NCBI RefSeq assembly: GCF_001611975.1
Contig: NZ_CP014525.1
Span: 1,604,001 to 1,668,000 of the forward strand
Source: Haematospirillum jordaniae
Lineage (GTDB): Bacteria > Pseudomonadota > Alphaproteobacteria > Rhodospirillales > Rhodospirillaceae
Direction: 5' to 3'
DNA: 64,000 nt
Shown: positions 1 through 8,580 of the stretch, piece by piece
Position numbering within the stretch: the stretch's first letter is position 1
Layout of the letters: the number at the start of each line of letters is the position of its first letter
Position numbers and translations under genes: made by a program
Notes under the pieces: model-generated
Database searches by the model: none
Told to the model about the DNA's origin: nothing
Seen by the model: only the letters and a program-made list of their open reading frames with translations

Positions 1-1812
1 GACAGGAACGAAGTGGTTGCCGTGACCATCCAGGGTGGTCGTATTTCTGGCTCCTTGCAGAACGGTCAAGCTTTCTCCACTTTTATGCCTGACGGATCCA
101 ATGTAGTGCAGCAATTACGCGACCATAACGTCCGTATTGCAGCGCTGCCACGGGAAGACGATGTTCCCACGATTTGGGGAGTCCTGATTTCGTGGTTCCC
201 GATGCTGCTGTTGATTGGCGTGTGGATTTTCTTCATGCGGCAGATGCAGGGCGGATCACGCGGGGCAATGGGGTTTGGAAAGTCCAAGGCACGTCTTTTG
301 ACCGAGAAGGCGGGGCGTGTGACCTTTGACGACGTTGCCGGTATCGACGAAGCCAAGCAGGAACTAGAGGAAGTGGTCGAGTTTCTGCGCGATCCTCAGA
401 AGTTCCAGCGTCTGGGTGGCAAGATTCCCAAGGGTGTCCTTCTGGTTGGGCCTCCGGGGACCGGGAAGACCCTTCTTGCGCGTGCGATTGCAGGCGAGGC
501 AAACGTTCCATTTTTCACGATTTCAGGGTCTGATTTCGTTGAAATGTTTGTTGGTGTCGGTGCCAGCCGTGTCCGCGACATGTTCGAGCAAGGCAAGAAG
601 AATGCGCCCTGCATCATTTTCATCGATGAAATTGATGCCGTGGGCCGTCATCGCGGTGCTGGTCTTGGTGGCGGCAATGACGAACGTGAGCAGACCCTGA
701 ACCAGCTGCTTGTGGAGATGGACGGTTTCGAAGCCAACGAGGGCGTTATCCTGATTGCGGCGACCAACCGGCCCGATGTTCTGGATCCTGCTCTTTTGCG
801 TCCGGGCCGCTTTGATCGTCAGGTGGTGGTGCCGAACCCGGATGTTCTGGGGCGCGAGAAGATTTTGCGTGTGCATACCCGCAAAAGTCCGCTGGGCCCG
901 GATGTTGACATCAAGGTTATTGCGCGTGGGACGCCGGGTTTTTCTGGTGCTGACTTGTCCAACTTGGTGAACGAGGCCGCCCTGCTTGCTGCTCGCAAGG
1001 GAAAGAAGGTTCTGACCCACTCTGATTTTGAGGAGGCAAAAGACAAGGTTTTGATGGGTGCGGAGCGTCGTTCCATGGTCATGACCGAGGATGAGAAGCG
1101 GATGACCGCTTATCACGAAGGGGGGCATGCCCTGGTGACTTTGCACTGTCCGGCCTATGACCCCATCCATAAAGCTACGATCATCCCCCGTGGGCGTGCC
1201 CTAGGATTGGTGCAAAGCTTGCCGGAGCGGGACCGCTACTCCGTCAGCCGCGAATATCTGGAGTCCTTTCTGGCGATTGCCATGGCCGGTCGTATCGCCG
1301 AGGAGCTGATTTTTGGTCCCGAGAAGGTCACGACCGGGGCGGCGCAGGATATCAAGATGGCCACAGACCGTGCCCGAAGAATGGTGACGGAGTGGGGGAT
1401 GTCAGAGAGTCTGGGGCCATTGGCCTATGCCGCACCAGAGGGGGAAGTGTTTCTGGGGCATACGGTGACAACCCAGAAGAACATTTCTGAACAGACAGCG
1501 CGTGAAGTGGACATGGAGGTCCGTACACTGGTTGATCGTGGCTACAAGCGCGCACTGAAGATCCTCACCGAGAACCGTGACCAGCTGGAGCGTATCGCCC
1601 AAGCTTTGCTTGAGTATGAGACACTGACCGGCGCCGAACTTCGTGGCCTTCTGGATGGACAGCCTATCGTCCGTGATGATGATTCGTTGCCATCTGCTAC
1701 GGGGTCTGGCGCTGCATCTGGTCCTGTGCGGAAGTCCTCTGTGCCTTCCAGCGGGAAACCTGATACAGGCTTGTCAAACCGGCCCGGGCCGGAACCTCAG
1801 CCGGAAAGTTGA
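1..1812 (+). CDS. ftsH: ATP-dependent zinc metalloprotease FtsH (5' truncated by window)
   Basis: Membrane-anchored AAA+ protease that unfolds and degrades membrane and short-lived cytoplasmic proteins. The reading frame is open from base 1, so the N-terminus, with the first membrane helix and part of the periplasmic domain, lies outside the window; about 600 residues are visible. Seen in order: end of the periplasmic domain, second membrane helix (about 175-240), Walker A GPPGTGKT (about 448-471), Walker B with FIDEID, the second region of homology, and the zinc-binding HEGGH (1114-1128). The C-terminal tail is poorly conserved and rich in Ser, Gly and Pro. A hairpin terminator follows at 1846. 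The order ftsH-folP-glmM is the one found in E. coli. Identification is secure. Confidence 0.98.
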   Translation, partial: DRNEVVAVTIQGGRISGSLQNGQAFSTFMPDGSNVVQQLRDHNVRIAALPREDDVPTIWGVLISWFPMLLLIGVWIFFMRQMQGGSRGAMGFGKSKARLLTEKAGRVTFDDVAGIDEAKQELEEVVEFLRDPQKFQRLGGKIPKGVLLVGPPGTGKTLLARAIAGEANVPFFTISGSDFVEMFVGVGASRVRDMFEQGKKNAPCIIFIDEIDAVGRHRGAGLGGGNDEREQTLNQLLVEMDGFEANEGVILIAATNRPDVLDPALLRPGRFDRQVVVPNPDVLGREKILRVHTRKSPLGPDVDIKVIARGTPGFSGADLSNLVNEAALLAARKGKKVLTHSDFEEAKDKVLMGAERRSMVMTEDEKRMTAYHEGGHALVTLHCPAYDPIHKATIIPRGRALGLVQSLPERDRYSVSREYLESFLAIAMAGRIAEELIFGPEKVTTGAAQDIKMATDRARRMVTEWGMSESLGPLAYAAPEGEVFLGHTVTTQKNISEQTAREVDMEVRTLVDRGYKRALKILTENRDQLERIAQALLEYETLTGAELRGLLDGQPIVRDDDSLPSATGSGAASGPVRKSSVPSSGKPDTGLSNRPGPEPQPES

Positions 1813-1845
1813 ACGTTCTGGTTATGGACAGCTTGTTGCTTGCAG

Positions 1846-1883
1846 ACAAAAGTCCCGCGTTGCCGCGGGCCTTTTGTTTGGCT
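1846..1883 (+). terminator. Rho-independent terminator after ftsH
   Basis: A 14-bp stem with one mismatch (1846-1859 with 1864-1877, core CCCGCG/CGCGGG, loop TTGC) starts 34 bases after the ftsH stop. The second arm runs into a T-rich stretch. It separates ftsH from folP and argues that folP starts after it. Confidence 0.75.
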
Positions 1884-1931
1884 CCTTCCGCCGTTTCAGG
1901 CTCCTTCCCCCTGTACGTTATTCCGTTGGGT

Positions 1932-2936
1932 ATGACTCCGGGTGGGGCGCATGATAGCCCCACTTGGATGGTTATCTGGCGGGATGAGACGGGTATTGCC
2001 AGCCGTACCGTTGTTTCGCGCGAAGCCTTGGTTCAGTGGGCCTGTCAGGGGGGCGATGAGATCCTGGCCCATACAACGCGGCGGATGCGTTTCTGTGAAG
2101 GAAAAGGGCCATCCTCTTTTCTGGAGACAATGTTACCAGGTGGTCCTGTCGTTATGGGGATCATTAATGTAACCCCAGACAGCTTCTCCGATGGTGGAAA
2201 CTGCCTGGATGTCGATACGGCTGTTGCGCGTGGTATCGCCATGCTGGAAGCAGGTGCCGGTATTCTTGATGTTGGCGGGGAATCAACGCGGCCTGGCGCC
2301 ACACCGGTGTGTCATGACGAGGAAATTCGGCGTGTTGTTCCTGTTATCAGGGCTTTGGCCAACGCCGGTGCGGTTATTTCTGTTGATACCCGGCACGCGC
2401 CGGTCATGGAGGCGGCCGTTGCTGCCGGGGCTTCCATCATCAATGATGTTTCAGCCCTGAGTGGTCCGTGTAGTCTGGATATGGCTGCTCGTTTGGGAAA
2501 ACCTGTCATCTTGATGCATATGCAGGGTGAACCGGGGACGATGCAGCAGGCACCTTCCTATATGTGTTCTGCCTTGGATGTTTTTGATGCGTTGGAAGAA
2601 CGCATTCAGGCCTGCCGCAGGGCCGGTATTGACCAACGGAATATTTGCGTGGACCCTGGTATAGGCTTTGGCAAGCTGGCATCCCACAATGCAGATATCT
2701 TGGGGCATCTTGGCCTGTATTGCGGGTTGGGTTGCCCTGTTGCCCTGGGTGTGTCACGTAAGAGTTTCATTGGTCAGGTTGCGGGTGTTGCTGATCCTCT
2801 TCAGCGGCTTCCTGGTTCATTGGCTCTTGCGACCCTTGGGTGGGAGCAGGGTATTAATATTGTGCGTGCGCATGATGTGGCTGCAACAGTGCAAGCGCGT
2901 AATGTATGGCAAGCTGTGCGCTCTGCCGCACAATAG
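1932..2936 (+). CDS. folP: Dihydropteroate synthase
   Basis: Condenses 7,8-dihydropterin pyrophosphate with p-aminobenzoate in folate synthesis; cytoplasmic TIM barrel. The catalytic domain carries the family motifs in order: INVTPDSFSDGG, GGESTRPGA, a SVDT segment, INDVSAL, MHMQG, DPGIGFGK, VSRKSFIG and the terminal RAHDV. About 75 residues precede the barrel, an N-terminal extension of unknown role. The frame is open back to 1809, overlapping the ftsH stop, but that would place the start before a strong terminator at 1846-1877. ATG 1932 is therefore preferred, although no convincing ribosome binding site precedes it and ATG 1968 is possible. It lies 17 bases before glmM and is probably cotranscribed with glmM and thiD. 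Confidence 0.93.
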   Translation: MTPGGAHDSPTWMVIWRDETGIASRTVVSREALVQWACQGGDEILAHTTRRMRFCEGKGPSSFLETMLPGGPVVMGIINVTPDSFSDGGNCLDVDTAVARGIAMLEAGAGILDVGGESTRPGATPVCHDEEIRRVVPVIRALANAGAVISVDTRHAPVMEAAVAAGASIINDVSALSGPCSLDMAARLGKPVILMHMQGEPGTMQQAPSYMCSALDVFDALEERIQACRRAGIDQRNICVDPGIGFGKLASHNADILGHLGLYCGLGCPVALGVSRKSFIGQVAGVADPLQRLPGSLALATLGWEQGINIVRAHDVAATVQARNVWQAVRSAAQ

Positions 2937-2953
2937 AGAGACCGAGGCAGTTT

Positions 2954-4342
2954 ATGGGAACAAGAAAGTACTTTGGTACAGACGGTATACGTGGGACAGC
3001 CAATGTAGAACCCATGACGGCTGAAACCGCGTTACGGGTCGGAATGGCTGCCGGGCGTATTTTTACCCGTGGTCCTCATCGACATGCCGTTGTCATTGGC
3101 AAGGATACCCGGTTGTCAGGCTATATGCTTGAACCCGCCCTGACCGCTGGCTTTATCTCTGTGGGGATGGATGTCTTGTTGGTAGGGCCAATGCCAACGC
3201 CGGCGGTTGCCATGCTGACCCGGTCGCTGCGCGCTGATCTGGGCGTGATGATTTCTGCGTCCCATAACCCTTACCAAGATAATGGTATCAAGCTGTTCGG
3301 GCCCGATGGTTACAAACTGTCTGACGAGGTTGAAGCTTCGATTGAGACCCTGATGCAGGAGCTGGATGCACCGGAGCATCAGGCGGTAACCTTGTCCTCG
3401 CCAACAGGCTTGGGCCGGGCTAGGCGTCTGGATGATGCGGGTGGCCGGTATATTGAGTCCGTCAAGCAGACATTTCCCCGGGGGCTCCGTCTTGACGGGT
3501 TGAAGGTTGTTGTGGACTGTGCAAACGGAGCAGCCTATCGCACAGCGCCCTCTGTTCTGTGGGAACTGGGGGCAGAGGTGATTTCTCTGGGCGTTGACCC
3601 GAACGGAGTCAACATCAATGATCGGTGCGGCTCTCAGCATCCGGATGCCATGCAGGCTGCCGTTATCAGTCACGGGGCTGATATCGGTATTGCTCTTGAT
3701 GGTGATGCCGATCGCCTAGTTTTGTGCGATGAGCACGGACACTTGGTTGATGGCGACCAGATTCTGGGCCTGATTGCTCGTGCTCTTCGGAATAGGGATG
3801 AATTGCCGGGTGACACCGTTGTTGCGACTGTGATGTCCAACTTGGGGCTGGAGGCTTTTCTGCGGTCAGAACGTATCCAGTTGCTTCGGACCGCAGTTGG
3901 GGATCGCTATGTGATGGAACAAATGCGTGCCAGCGGTCTTGCGCTTGGCGGTGAGCAGTCTGGTCACATCATTCTGGGAGACCATGCAACAACGGGTGAT
4001 GGGCTTGTCGCAGCTCTACAGGTTTTGGCAGAGCTTGTGCAGTCCGGTCGTAGTGCGAGTGAGCTGCTGCGTGTTTTCCAACCGTATCCCCAAGTTTTGC
4101 GGAATGTGCGTGTTGCTGGTCGCCGTCAGGCAGACCATGCTCTGGCTTCCGATACAGTAAAAGGATGTGTCGGTCATTGGGAAAAACGACTGGGTGTGAC
4201 AGGACGTGTTCTTTTACGGAAATCCGGTACAGAGCCCTTGATCCGCGTTATGGTGGAGGCAGAGGATGCCGGCTTGGTCGAAGATGTCGCGCTGGATTTA
4301 TGCCGGGCTATTGAGTCCAGTGCGGATGGAGGCGTGTCATGA
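2954..4342 (+). CDS. glmM: Phosphoglucosamine mutase
   Basis: Interconverts glucosamine-6-phosphate and glucosamine-1-phosphate on the way to UDP-GlcNAc, feeding peptidoglycan and lipid A. The protein is 462 residues, near the family norm of about 445. It begins with the characteristic FGTDGIRG, carries the phosphoserine loop SASHNP with catalytic Ser at about residue 103, and the metal-binding DGDADR loop. The frame is open further upstream, but ATG 2954 gives the conserved N-terminus and has a GAGG-type ribosome site just before it. The stop overlaps the thiD start. It follows folP as in many proteobacteria. Confidence 0.97.
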   Translation: MGTRKYFGTDGIRGTANVEPMTAETALRVGMAAGRIFTRGPHRHAVVIGKDTRLSGYMLEPALTAGFISVGMDVLLVGPMPTPAVAMLTRSLRADLGVMISASHNPYQDNGIKLFGPDGYKLSDEVEASIETLMQELDAPEHQAVTLSSPTGLGRARRLDDAGGRYIESVKQTFPRGLRLDGLKVVVDCANGAAYRTAPSVLWELGAEVISLGVDPNGVNINDRCGSQHPDAMQAAVISHGADIGIALDGDADRLVLCDEHGHLVDGDQILGLIARALRNRDELPGDTVVATVMSNLGLEAFLRSERIQLLRTAVGDRYVMEQMRASGLALGGEQSGHIILGDHATTGDGLVAALQVLAELVQSGRSASELLRVFQPYPQVLRNVRVAGRRQADHALASDTVKGCVGHWEKRLGVTGRVLLRKSGTEPLIRVMVEAEDAGLVEDVALDLCRAIESSADGGVS

Positions 4343-5163
4343 TGGTCTCTTTATCCCGTGGGCGTGTGTTGATTATTGCCGGCTCTGATTCTGGTGGTGG
4401 CGCCGGTATTCAGGCTGATATCAAGACCGTGACGTGTCTGGGTGGTTTTGCCACAACGGCGGTTACGGCCTTGACGGCCCAGAATACAAAGGGTGTATTT
4501 GGTATACACCCTGTTCCAGAGTCTTTTGTACGCGATCAGATTGCAGTGGTCATGGAAGATATTGGTGCTGACTGCATCAAGATCGGGATGTTGGCAACAA
4601 CCGGCATCATTCGTGCTGTCTCGCAGGCGCTTGATGATTTCGCAGCAGATGTGCCGGTTGTTCTTGACCCGGTCATGTACGCAAAAGGGGGGCATGCCCT
4701 GCTTGAACCTGACGCGGTTCAGGCCATGAAAGAGATGCTCATCCCGAAATCATTCCTGATCACGCCCAATCTTCCCGAAGCAGGGGCCTTGGTTGGTCAA
4801 GATATTCTCGATGAATCTTCCATGGTTCACGCTATGGATGCCCTGCGTGAGCTTGGTTCTTCGGCTGTTCTGTTGAAGGGTGGGCATCTGGATGGTGACC
4901 TGCTGGTCGACTTGCTGATTCATGCCGATGGGGTGGATCGTTTCCAGGGAGAGAGAATGTTTACCCGTCACACGCATGGGACAGGATGTACGCTGGCTTC
5001 TGCTGTTGCCACTGGTCTTGCTCAAGGGCTTTCGCCTCTGGCTTCTGTGACGCGTGCCCGCGATTATGTGCGTGTTGCCATTGAAACAGCACCTGGATTT
5101 GGGCATGGGCATGGGCCTCTCAATCATAATCATACCCTTCAGGTTCATCGGGCAGCACACTAA
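4339..5163 (+). CDS. thiD: Hydroxymethylpyrimidine/phosphomethylpyrimidine kinase
   Basis: Ribokinase-fold enzyme that phosphorylates HMP and HMP-phosphate for thiamine pyrophosphate synthesis. The 274-residue protein has the N-terminal AGSDSGGGAGIQAD substrate loop, a DPVM segment, TPNLPEA and the C-terminal HTHGTGC anion-hole motif with the catalytic-base region. Two adjacent ATG codons (4339, 4342) are possible starts; the first overlaps the glmM stop, implying translational coupling. The His-rich tail just before the stop is unusual but short. Other thiamine genes are not in the window. It is the last gene of the presumed folP-glmM-thiD unit. Confidence 0.95.
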   Translation: MMVSLSRGRVLIIAGSDSGGGAGIQADIKTVTCLGGFATTAVTALTAQNTKGVFGIHPVPESFVRDQIAVVMEDIGADCIKIGMLATTGIIRAVSQALDDFAADVPVVLDPVMYAKGGHALLEPDAVQAMKEMLIPKSFLITPNLPEAGALVGQDILDESSMVHAMDALRELGSSAVLLKGGHLDGDLLVDLLIHADGVDRFQGERMFTRHTHGTGCTLASAVATGLAQGLSPLASVTRARDYVRVAIETAPGFGHGHGPLNHNHTLQVHRAAH

Positions 5164-5237
5164 GGCCGATGTTTTTCTGAGCGAGGCCTGTGTACGGGAG
5201 CTCAGGGCGTGATCCCTCTTGGGAATATTGTTGTTTC

Positions 5238-5282
5238 ATAGGGGGCTTACATGGTTGGCTAGGCCCCTATTGGTTGCTTTTA
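5238..5282 (+). terminator. Possible terminator after thiD
   Basis: Seven-base arms ATAGGGG (5238-5244) and CCCCTAT (5264-5270) enclose a 19-base loop and are followed by a moderately T-rich stretch. The long loop makes this weak. Confidence 0.35.
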
Positions 5283-5373
5283 TTAATACAAACCACCTGC
5301 GCTTGAATATTGGAGGCAGGCAAGCTACCCTTCGTGCGCCTTTGCTTCCAGCAACTTGTGTAGGGGGTGGTCA

Positions 5374-7161
5374 ATGACTCGCAGGGTGGAACAAGACAGT
5401 TTCTTAGGAAACCGCGCTGTCTTCCGTGTTTCCGAGTGCTTCTTTCCAACAAAGAGCCTTGTTGCCGGTGATAGCGCACGTGCGCTTCCTTCTGAAGCCC
5501 CAACGCATCGCTTTGGAAGCTCCGGAGATGATACGATCCGTGCCGAACCTGGGCCAGAATTGATTGATGGCCTGGATGGAACAGATCTTGTTGATTATTC
5601 AGAGCATGAATCGTCCCAACTGGTTCAGCTTCCCTCTGTTGTCCCCACAATAGAGACAGATGTGCAGACCCCTGATCAAGAAGAGTCTTTGGTCGCTGAT
5701 CGTTCTGGCAACAGCGAGGCCAACCTTTTTATAGATGCGCCTGCACATGAAGTGATTGATGGGCATGGCGGGGTCGATGTGGTCGATTATTCCAGATCAT
5801 CTGCGGGTATACGCGTTACGCTTGCCGGAGAAAACGATGCATACGTCTATGTTGACGGTATCTGTCAGGATGTTTTGCGCAATATCGAGGGCGTTGTCGG
5901 TACGTCCCTAGCCGATGAGTTGCGTGGTGATGACGGTGTTAATGTCTTGATCGGGAATGGTGGTAACGATCTTATTGAAGGTGCCGGCCAAGGTGATTTG
6001 CTAATGGGGGGAGCTGGGGCCGATATCTTTGTTTATCGTCACCTCTCTGATTCCAGTCCGCAGTATCAGGATTTTATCGCAGACCTGAACAGCCTGTCGG
6101 GAGACAGAATTGATCTTTCAGATTTTGATGGGAACGTGATGCGCGAGGGCTTCCAGCCTCTTGTGTTCTCGGGCGATGTCCCGCGGGTTCATTCTATCTG
6201 GTATCAGGATGATATGGATGCGGGGTGGGGAGCAGGAAAAGTTGTTGCAGATGTTAATGGTGACCTAGAACCGGATATTACGATTGGAGTATGGGAAATG
6301 TCAGCTCGGCAGGGAAAAATTAATGTGGTGCTAAGGCATGAAGTTCTTGGCACGGATAACGATGATATTCTTGCGGCAACGCCTGAGCGTGATCTTGTTG
6401 ATGGTCTTGCGGGGTTTGATTTTCTTGATCTTTCGGAGAGCAAAAAGTCTCTGTACATAGCGCTATCCGGATCACAGGACAGTATAGTTTTTGCAGATGG
6501 CCTCTCGGATGACCTTGTTCGTAATATTGAGGGAATCAAGTCAGGATCAGGGAATGACGTCATAAAGGGGGACTCCCTTAACAATGTCATCGTTGGTGGG
6601 GCTGGTGACGATATTCTTTTTGGTGGAGAGGGTCAGGATATCCTAACCGGAGGGTCAGGTTCTGATCGTTTCGTTTATAATGCTTCGCTTGATAGTGGGG
6701 ATACAATTCTTGATTTTAGTGTTGCTGAAGGCGACGCCTTGGATTTTGGTCTGACACCGGCAGCGTCTCTTCTCCATTTTTCTACAGATGGTCCGAAAGC
6801 ACATGCTGTGTGGTGTGTGCCGGGTAGCCCGGGGAAACCGGCTCTTGTTCTTGCGGATATCAATGGGGATGGTGCCCCTGATTTTACGGTTACGCTCTTG
6901 GGATTATTCTCTGAAGAAGCGCCCAAGGTTTTGCTCCCGGGGTCTTCTGATGCCACTGCCGCTCTTGCTCCACCTGTGTACAAGCCACGTGAGGCGGGCA
7001 AGAACTCTGTTGAGGAGTCTACGTTGCCTGTCAGTGCCTATGATCCTGTCGGAGAGCCGGATCACGTGGAAGACTTTGTTGCCGGTTTTGCTCCATTAGA
7101 TGTTGTTGGAGTGGGTCTTTCTGAGGGGCATATCAGCTCTGATGTGGAGCTCTTTTCTTAA
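5374..7161 (+). CDS. RTX-type calcium-binding protein, likely type I secreted
   Basis: An acidic protein of about 595 residues with no Sec signal peptide. It contains clusters of glycine/aspartate nonapeptide repeats of the hemolysin type (for example GNGGNDLIEG, GGAGDDILFGGEGQDILTGG) that form Ca2+-binding parallel beta rolls. After each of the two main clusters comes a serralysin-like module: an FVY segment, a DF..D..SGDRIDLSDFDGN-like segment, then a DVNGD..PD or DINGDG.PD calcium loop. There is no protease, lipase or adhesin domain. The C-terminus ends in acidic plus hydrophobic residues (VELFS), compatible with a type I secretion signal. ATG 5374 is chosen because a TAGGGGG ribosome site lies 6 bases before it. 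No type I secretion genes are in the window. Function unknown; paralog of the next gene. Confidence 0.8.
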   Translation: MTRRVEQDSFLGNRAVFRVSECFFPTKSLVAGDSARALPSEAPTHRFGSSGDDTIRAEPGPELIDGLDGTDLVDYSEHESSQLVQLPSVVPTIETDVQTPDQEESLVADRSGNSEANLFIDAPAHEVIDGHGGVDVVDYSRSSAGIRVTLAGENDAYVYVDGICQDVLRNIEGVVGTSLADELRGDDGVNVLIGNGGNDLIEGAGQGDLLMGGAGADIFVYRHLSDSSPQYQDFIADLNSLSGDRIDLSDFDGNVMREGFQPLVFSGDVPRVHSIWYQDDMDAGWGAGKVVADVNGDLEPDITIGVWEMSARQGKINVVLRHEVLGTDNDDILAATPERDLVDGLAGFDFLDLSESKKSLYIALSGSQDSIVFADGLSDDLVRNIEGIKSGSGNDVIKGDSLNNVIVGGAGDDILFGGEGQDILTGGSGSDRFVYNASLDSGDTILDFSVAEGDALDFGLTPAASLLHFSTDGPKAHAVWCVPGSPGKPALVLADINGDGAPDFTVTLLGLFSEEAPKVLLPGSSDATAALAPPVYKPREAGKNSVEESTLPVSAYDPVGEPDHVEDFVAGFAPLDVVGVGLSEGHISSDVELFS

Positions 7162-7350
7162 TATTTTCTGGCAGCATCATGTATTGCTTGGAAGAGAGAA
7201 TTTATGATGTTGCGTAGCAATAATAATTATGAGGAATTCGCCCCCATGTATTAGCGTGAGGGCTGAATAGTACTATATAGCAAATGCAAGGATAATTTTA
7301 TGCTACTATTTATGTGAAATATAAAATTAATAAAGTAGGAGGTCTTGATC

Positions 7351-8529
7351 ATGAAGCCATACGACATGGACCCAAAGCAGTCGATCGTCGGGACAGATCA
7401 GAATGATCTTTTCATAGGAAATGATGAAGGTAATATTTTTCGTGGAATGGGTGGTCGCGATATCCTAGATGGCTCTGGTTGTCAGGATACAGCGGATTAT
7501 TCTGACAAGGTTGATCCTGTTGTTGTTACCTTGAAGCAATCCTCGCCTACGAATGTTTTTGTTGGCGGTGTAGCCGAGGATATTCTCATTAATATTGAAA
7601 ATATCATTGGGGGGGCTGGGGATGACAGGTTGATTGGTGATGATAGCATGAATGTATTCCGGGGAGGGCCGGGGAAAGACTATATTGATGGCGGTGGCAG
7701 TCCGGATTGCGCAGATTATCTGGACAAGGATCTGCCGGTTCACGTTACCCTCAACGGGAAGCACGAAGTCACGGTTTACGTTGGGGGAGAGCCGGAAGAC
7801 ACGATAAGGAATATCGAGCAGATCATTGGTGGTTCCGGTGATGATCGTCTAATCGGAGACAACGAGGGTAACGTCTTTCATGGTGCTGGTGGACGCGATT
7901 ACATTGATGGCGGTGCCGGTATGGATACGGTCGACTTCCTTGACAAGACGCAGCCGGTACATCTGACCTTGGCTGAAGGTGGGGCTGAAAGCATAGCCTT
8001 TGTCGGCGGCGTTCCTGAAGATACGCTTAAGAATATAGAGGTTGTGATTGGGGGGGCTGGTGATGATCACTTGATTGGAAACAGCTCTCTCAATTGGCTG
8101 TCCGGTGGTGATGGTAATGATACGCTGCAAGGCAATATTGGCCGGGATCTTCTGATCGGAGATAAGGGTGCTGATACGTTTGTCTATGTTTCTTTTGAGG
8201 ATTCGCTGGTAGATACGCCCGACTACATTGTTGACTTCAACAGTGCAGAGGGGGACCGCGTTGACCTTTCCGCCATTGATGGAGACCGTTCTACGGATGG
8301 CTTCCAACCGTTGCGTTTTGGCGGAACGCTTCCTCGCCCCAATGGGGTCTGGTACGAAGAGTGTGGAGAGATCAATCAGTTAGGGGGTTTGATTGCAGGG
8401 CGCAACATCAAAATTCATGTTGATGTAGATGGCGATGCCTTGGCGGATATGATGATAAACCTTTGCGAAGGAGCACCCGAAGGTGCGCCTAATCTTGTAT
8501 TGTCCGATCCACTCTACCTGCTGTCCTAG
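7351..8529 (+). CDS. RTX-type calcium-binding repeat protein
   Basis: About 392 residues, acidic, no Sec signal. It consists of three tandem modules of 73-74 residues (nt 7417-8076), each with Gly/Asp nonapeptides, a DY.DK..PV.VTL strand, a VGG..ED...NIE segment and GG.GDD.LIG. A fourth partial module leads into a serralysin-type C-terminal domain with FVY, DFNSAEGDRVDLS and the calcium loop DVDGDALAD. It ends in DPLYLLS, a plausible type I secretion tail. The start at ATG 7351 has a perfect AGGAGG 8 bases upstream. The upstream 189 bases are strongly AT-rich, so it probably has its own promoter. A strong terminator follows. Closely related to the preceding gene in its end module. Function unknown. 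Confidence 0.8.
   Translation: MKPYDMDPKQSIVGTDQNDLFIGNDEGNIFRGMGGRDILDGSGCQDTADYSDKVDPVVVTLKQSSPTNVFVGGVAEDILINIENIIGGAGDDRLIGDDSMNVFRGGPGKDYIDGGGSPDCADYLDKDLPVHVTLNGKHEVTVYVGGEPEDTIRNIEQIIGGSGDDRLIGDNEGNVFHGAGGRDYIDGGAGMDTVDFLDKTQPVHLTLAEGGAESIAFVGGVPEDTLKNIEVVIGGAGDDHLIGNSSLNWLSGGDGNDTLQGNIGRDLLIGDKGADTFVYVSFEDSLVDTPDYIVDFNSAEGDRVDLSAIDGDRSTDGFQPLRFGGTLPRPNGVWYEECGEINQLGGLIAGRNIKIHVDVDGDALADMMINLCEGAPEGAPNLVLSDPLYLLS
7417..8076 (+). repeat. Three in-frame tandem coding repeats of 219-222 bp
   Basis: Module boundaries fall at 7417, 7636, 7855 and 8077, giving unit lengths of 219, 219 and 222 bases. Protein similarity between units is high, DNA similarity only moderate, so the duplications are not recent. 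Confidence 0.7.
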
Positions 8530-8543
8530 TGATTTCGCGAACC

Positions 8544-8577
8544 GGAGGCAGGGGTGTTGTCCCTGCCTCCTTTCTTT
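8544..8577 (+). terminator. Strong terminator after the second RTX gene
   Basis: Perfect 10-bp stem GGAGGCAGGG (8544-8553) with CCCTGCCTCC (8561-8570), 7-base loop, then TTTCTTT. It lies between convergent genes; on the minus strand it is just beyond the serA stop, though an A-run on the left side is lacking. Confidence 0.85.
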
Positions 8578-8580
8578 ATG

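Noticed and set aside
1809..1931. Upstream start of folP overlapping the ftsH stop
   Set aside because: It would translate through a strong terminator hairpin and adds residues without similarity to FolP.
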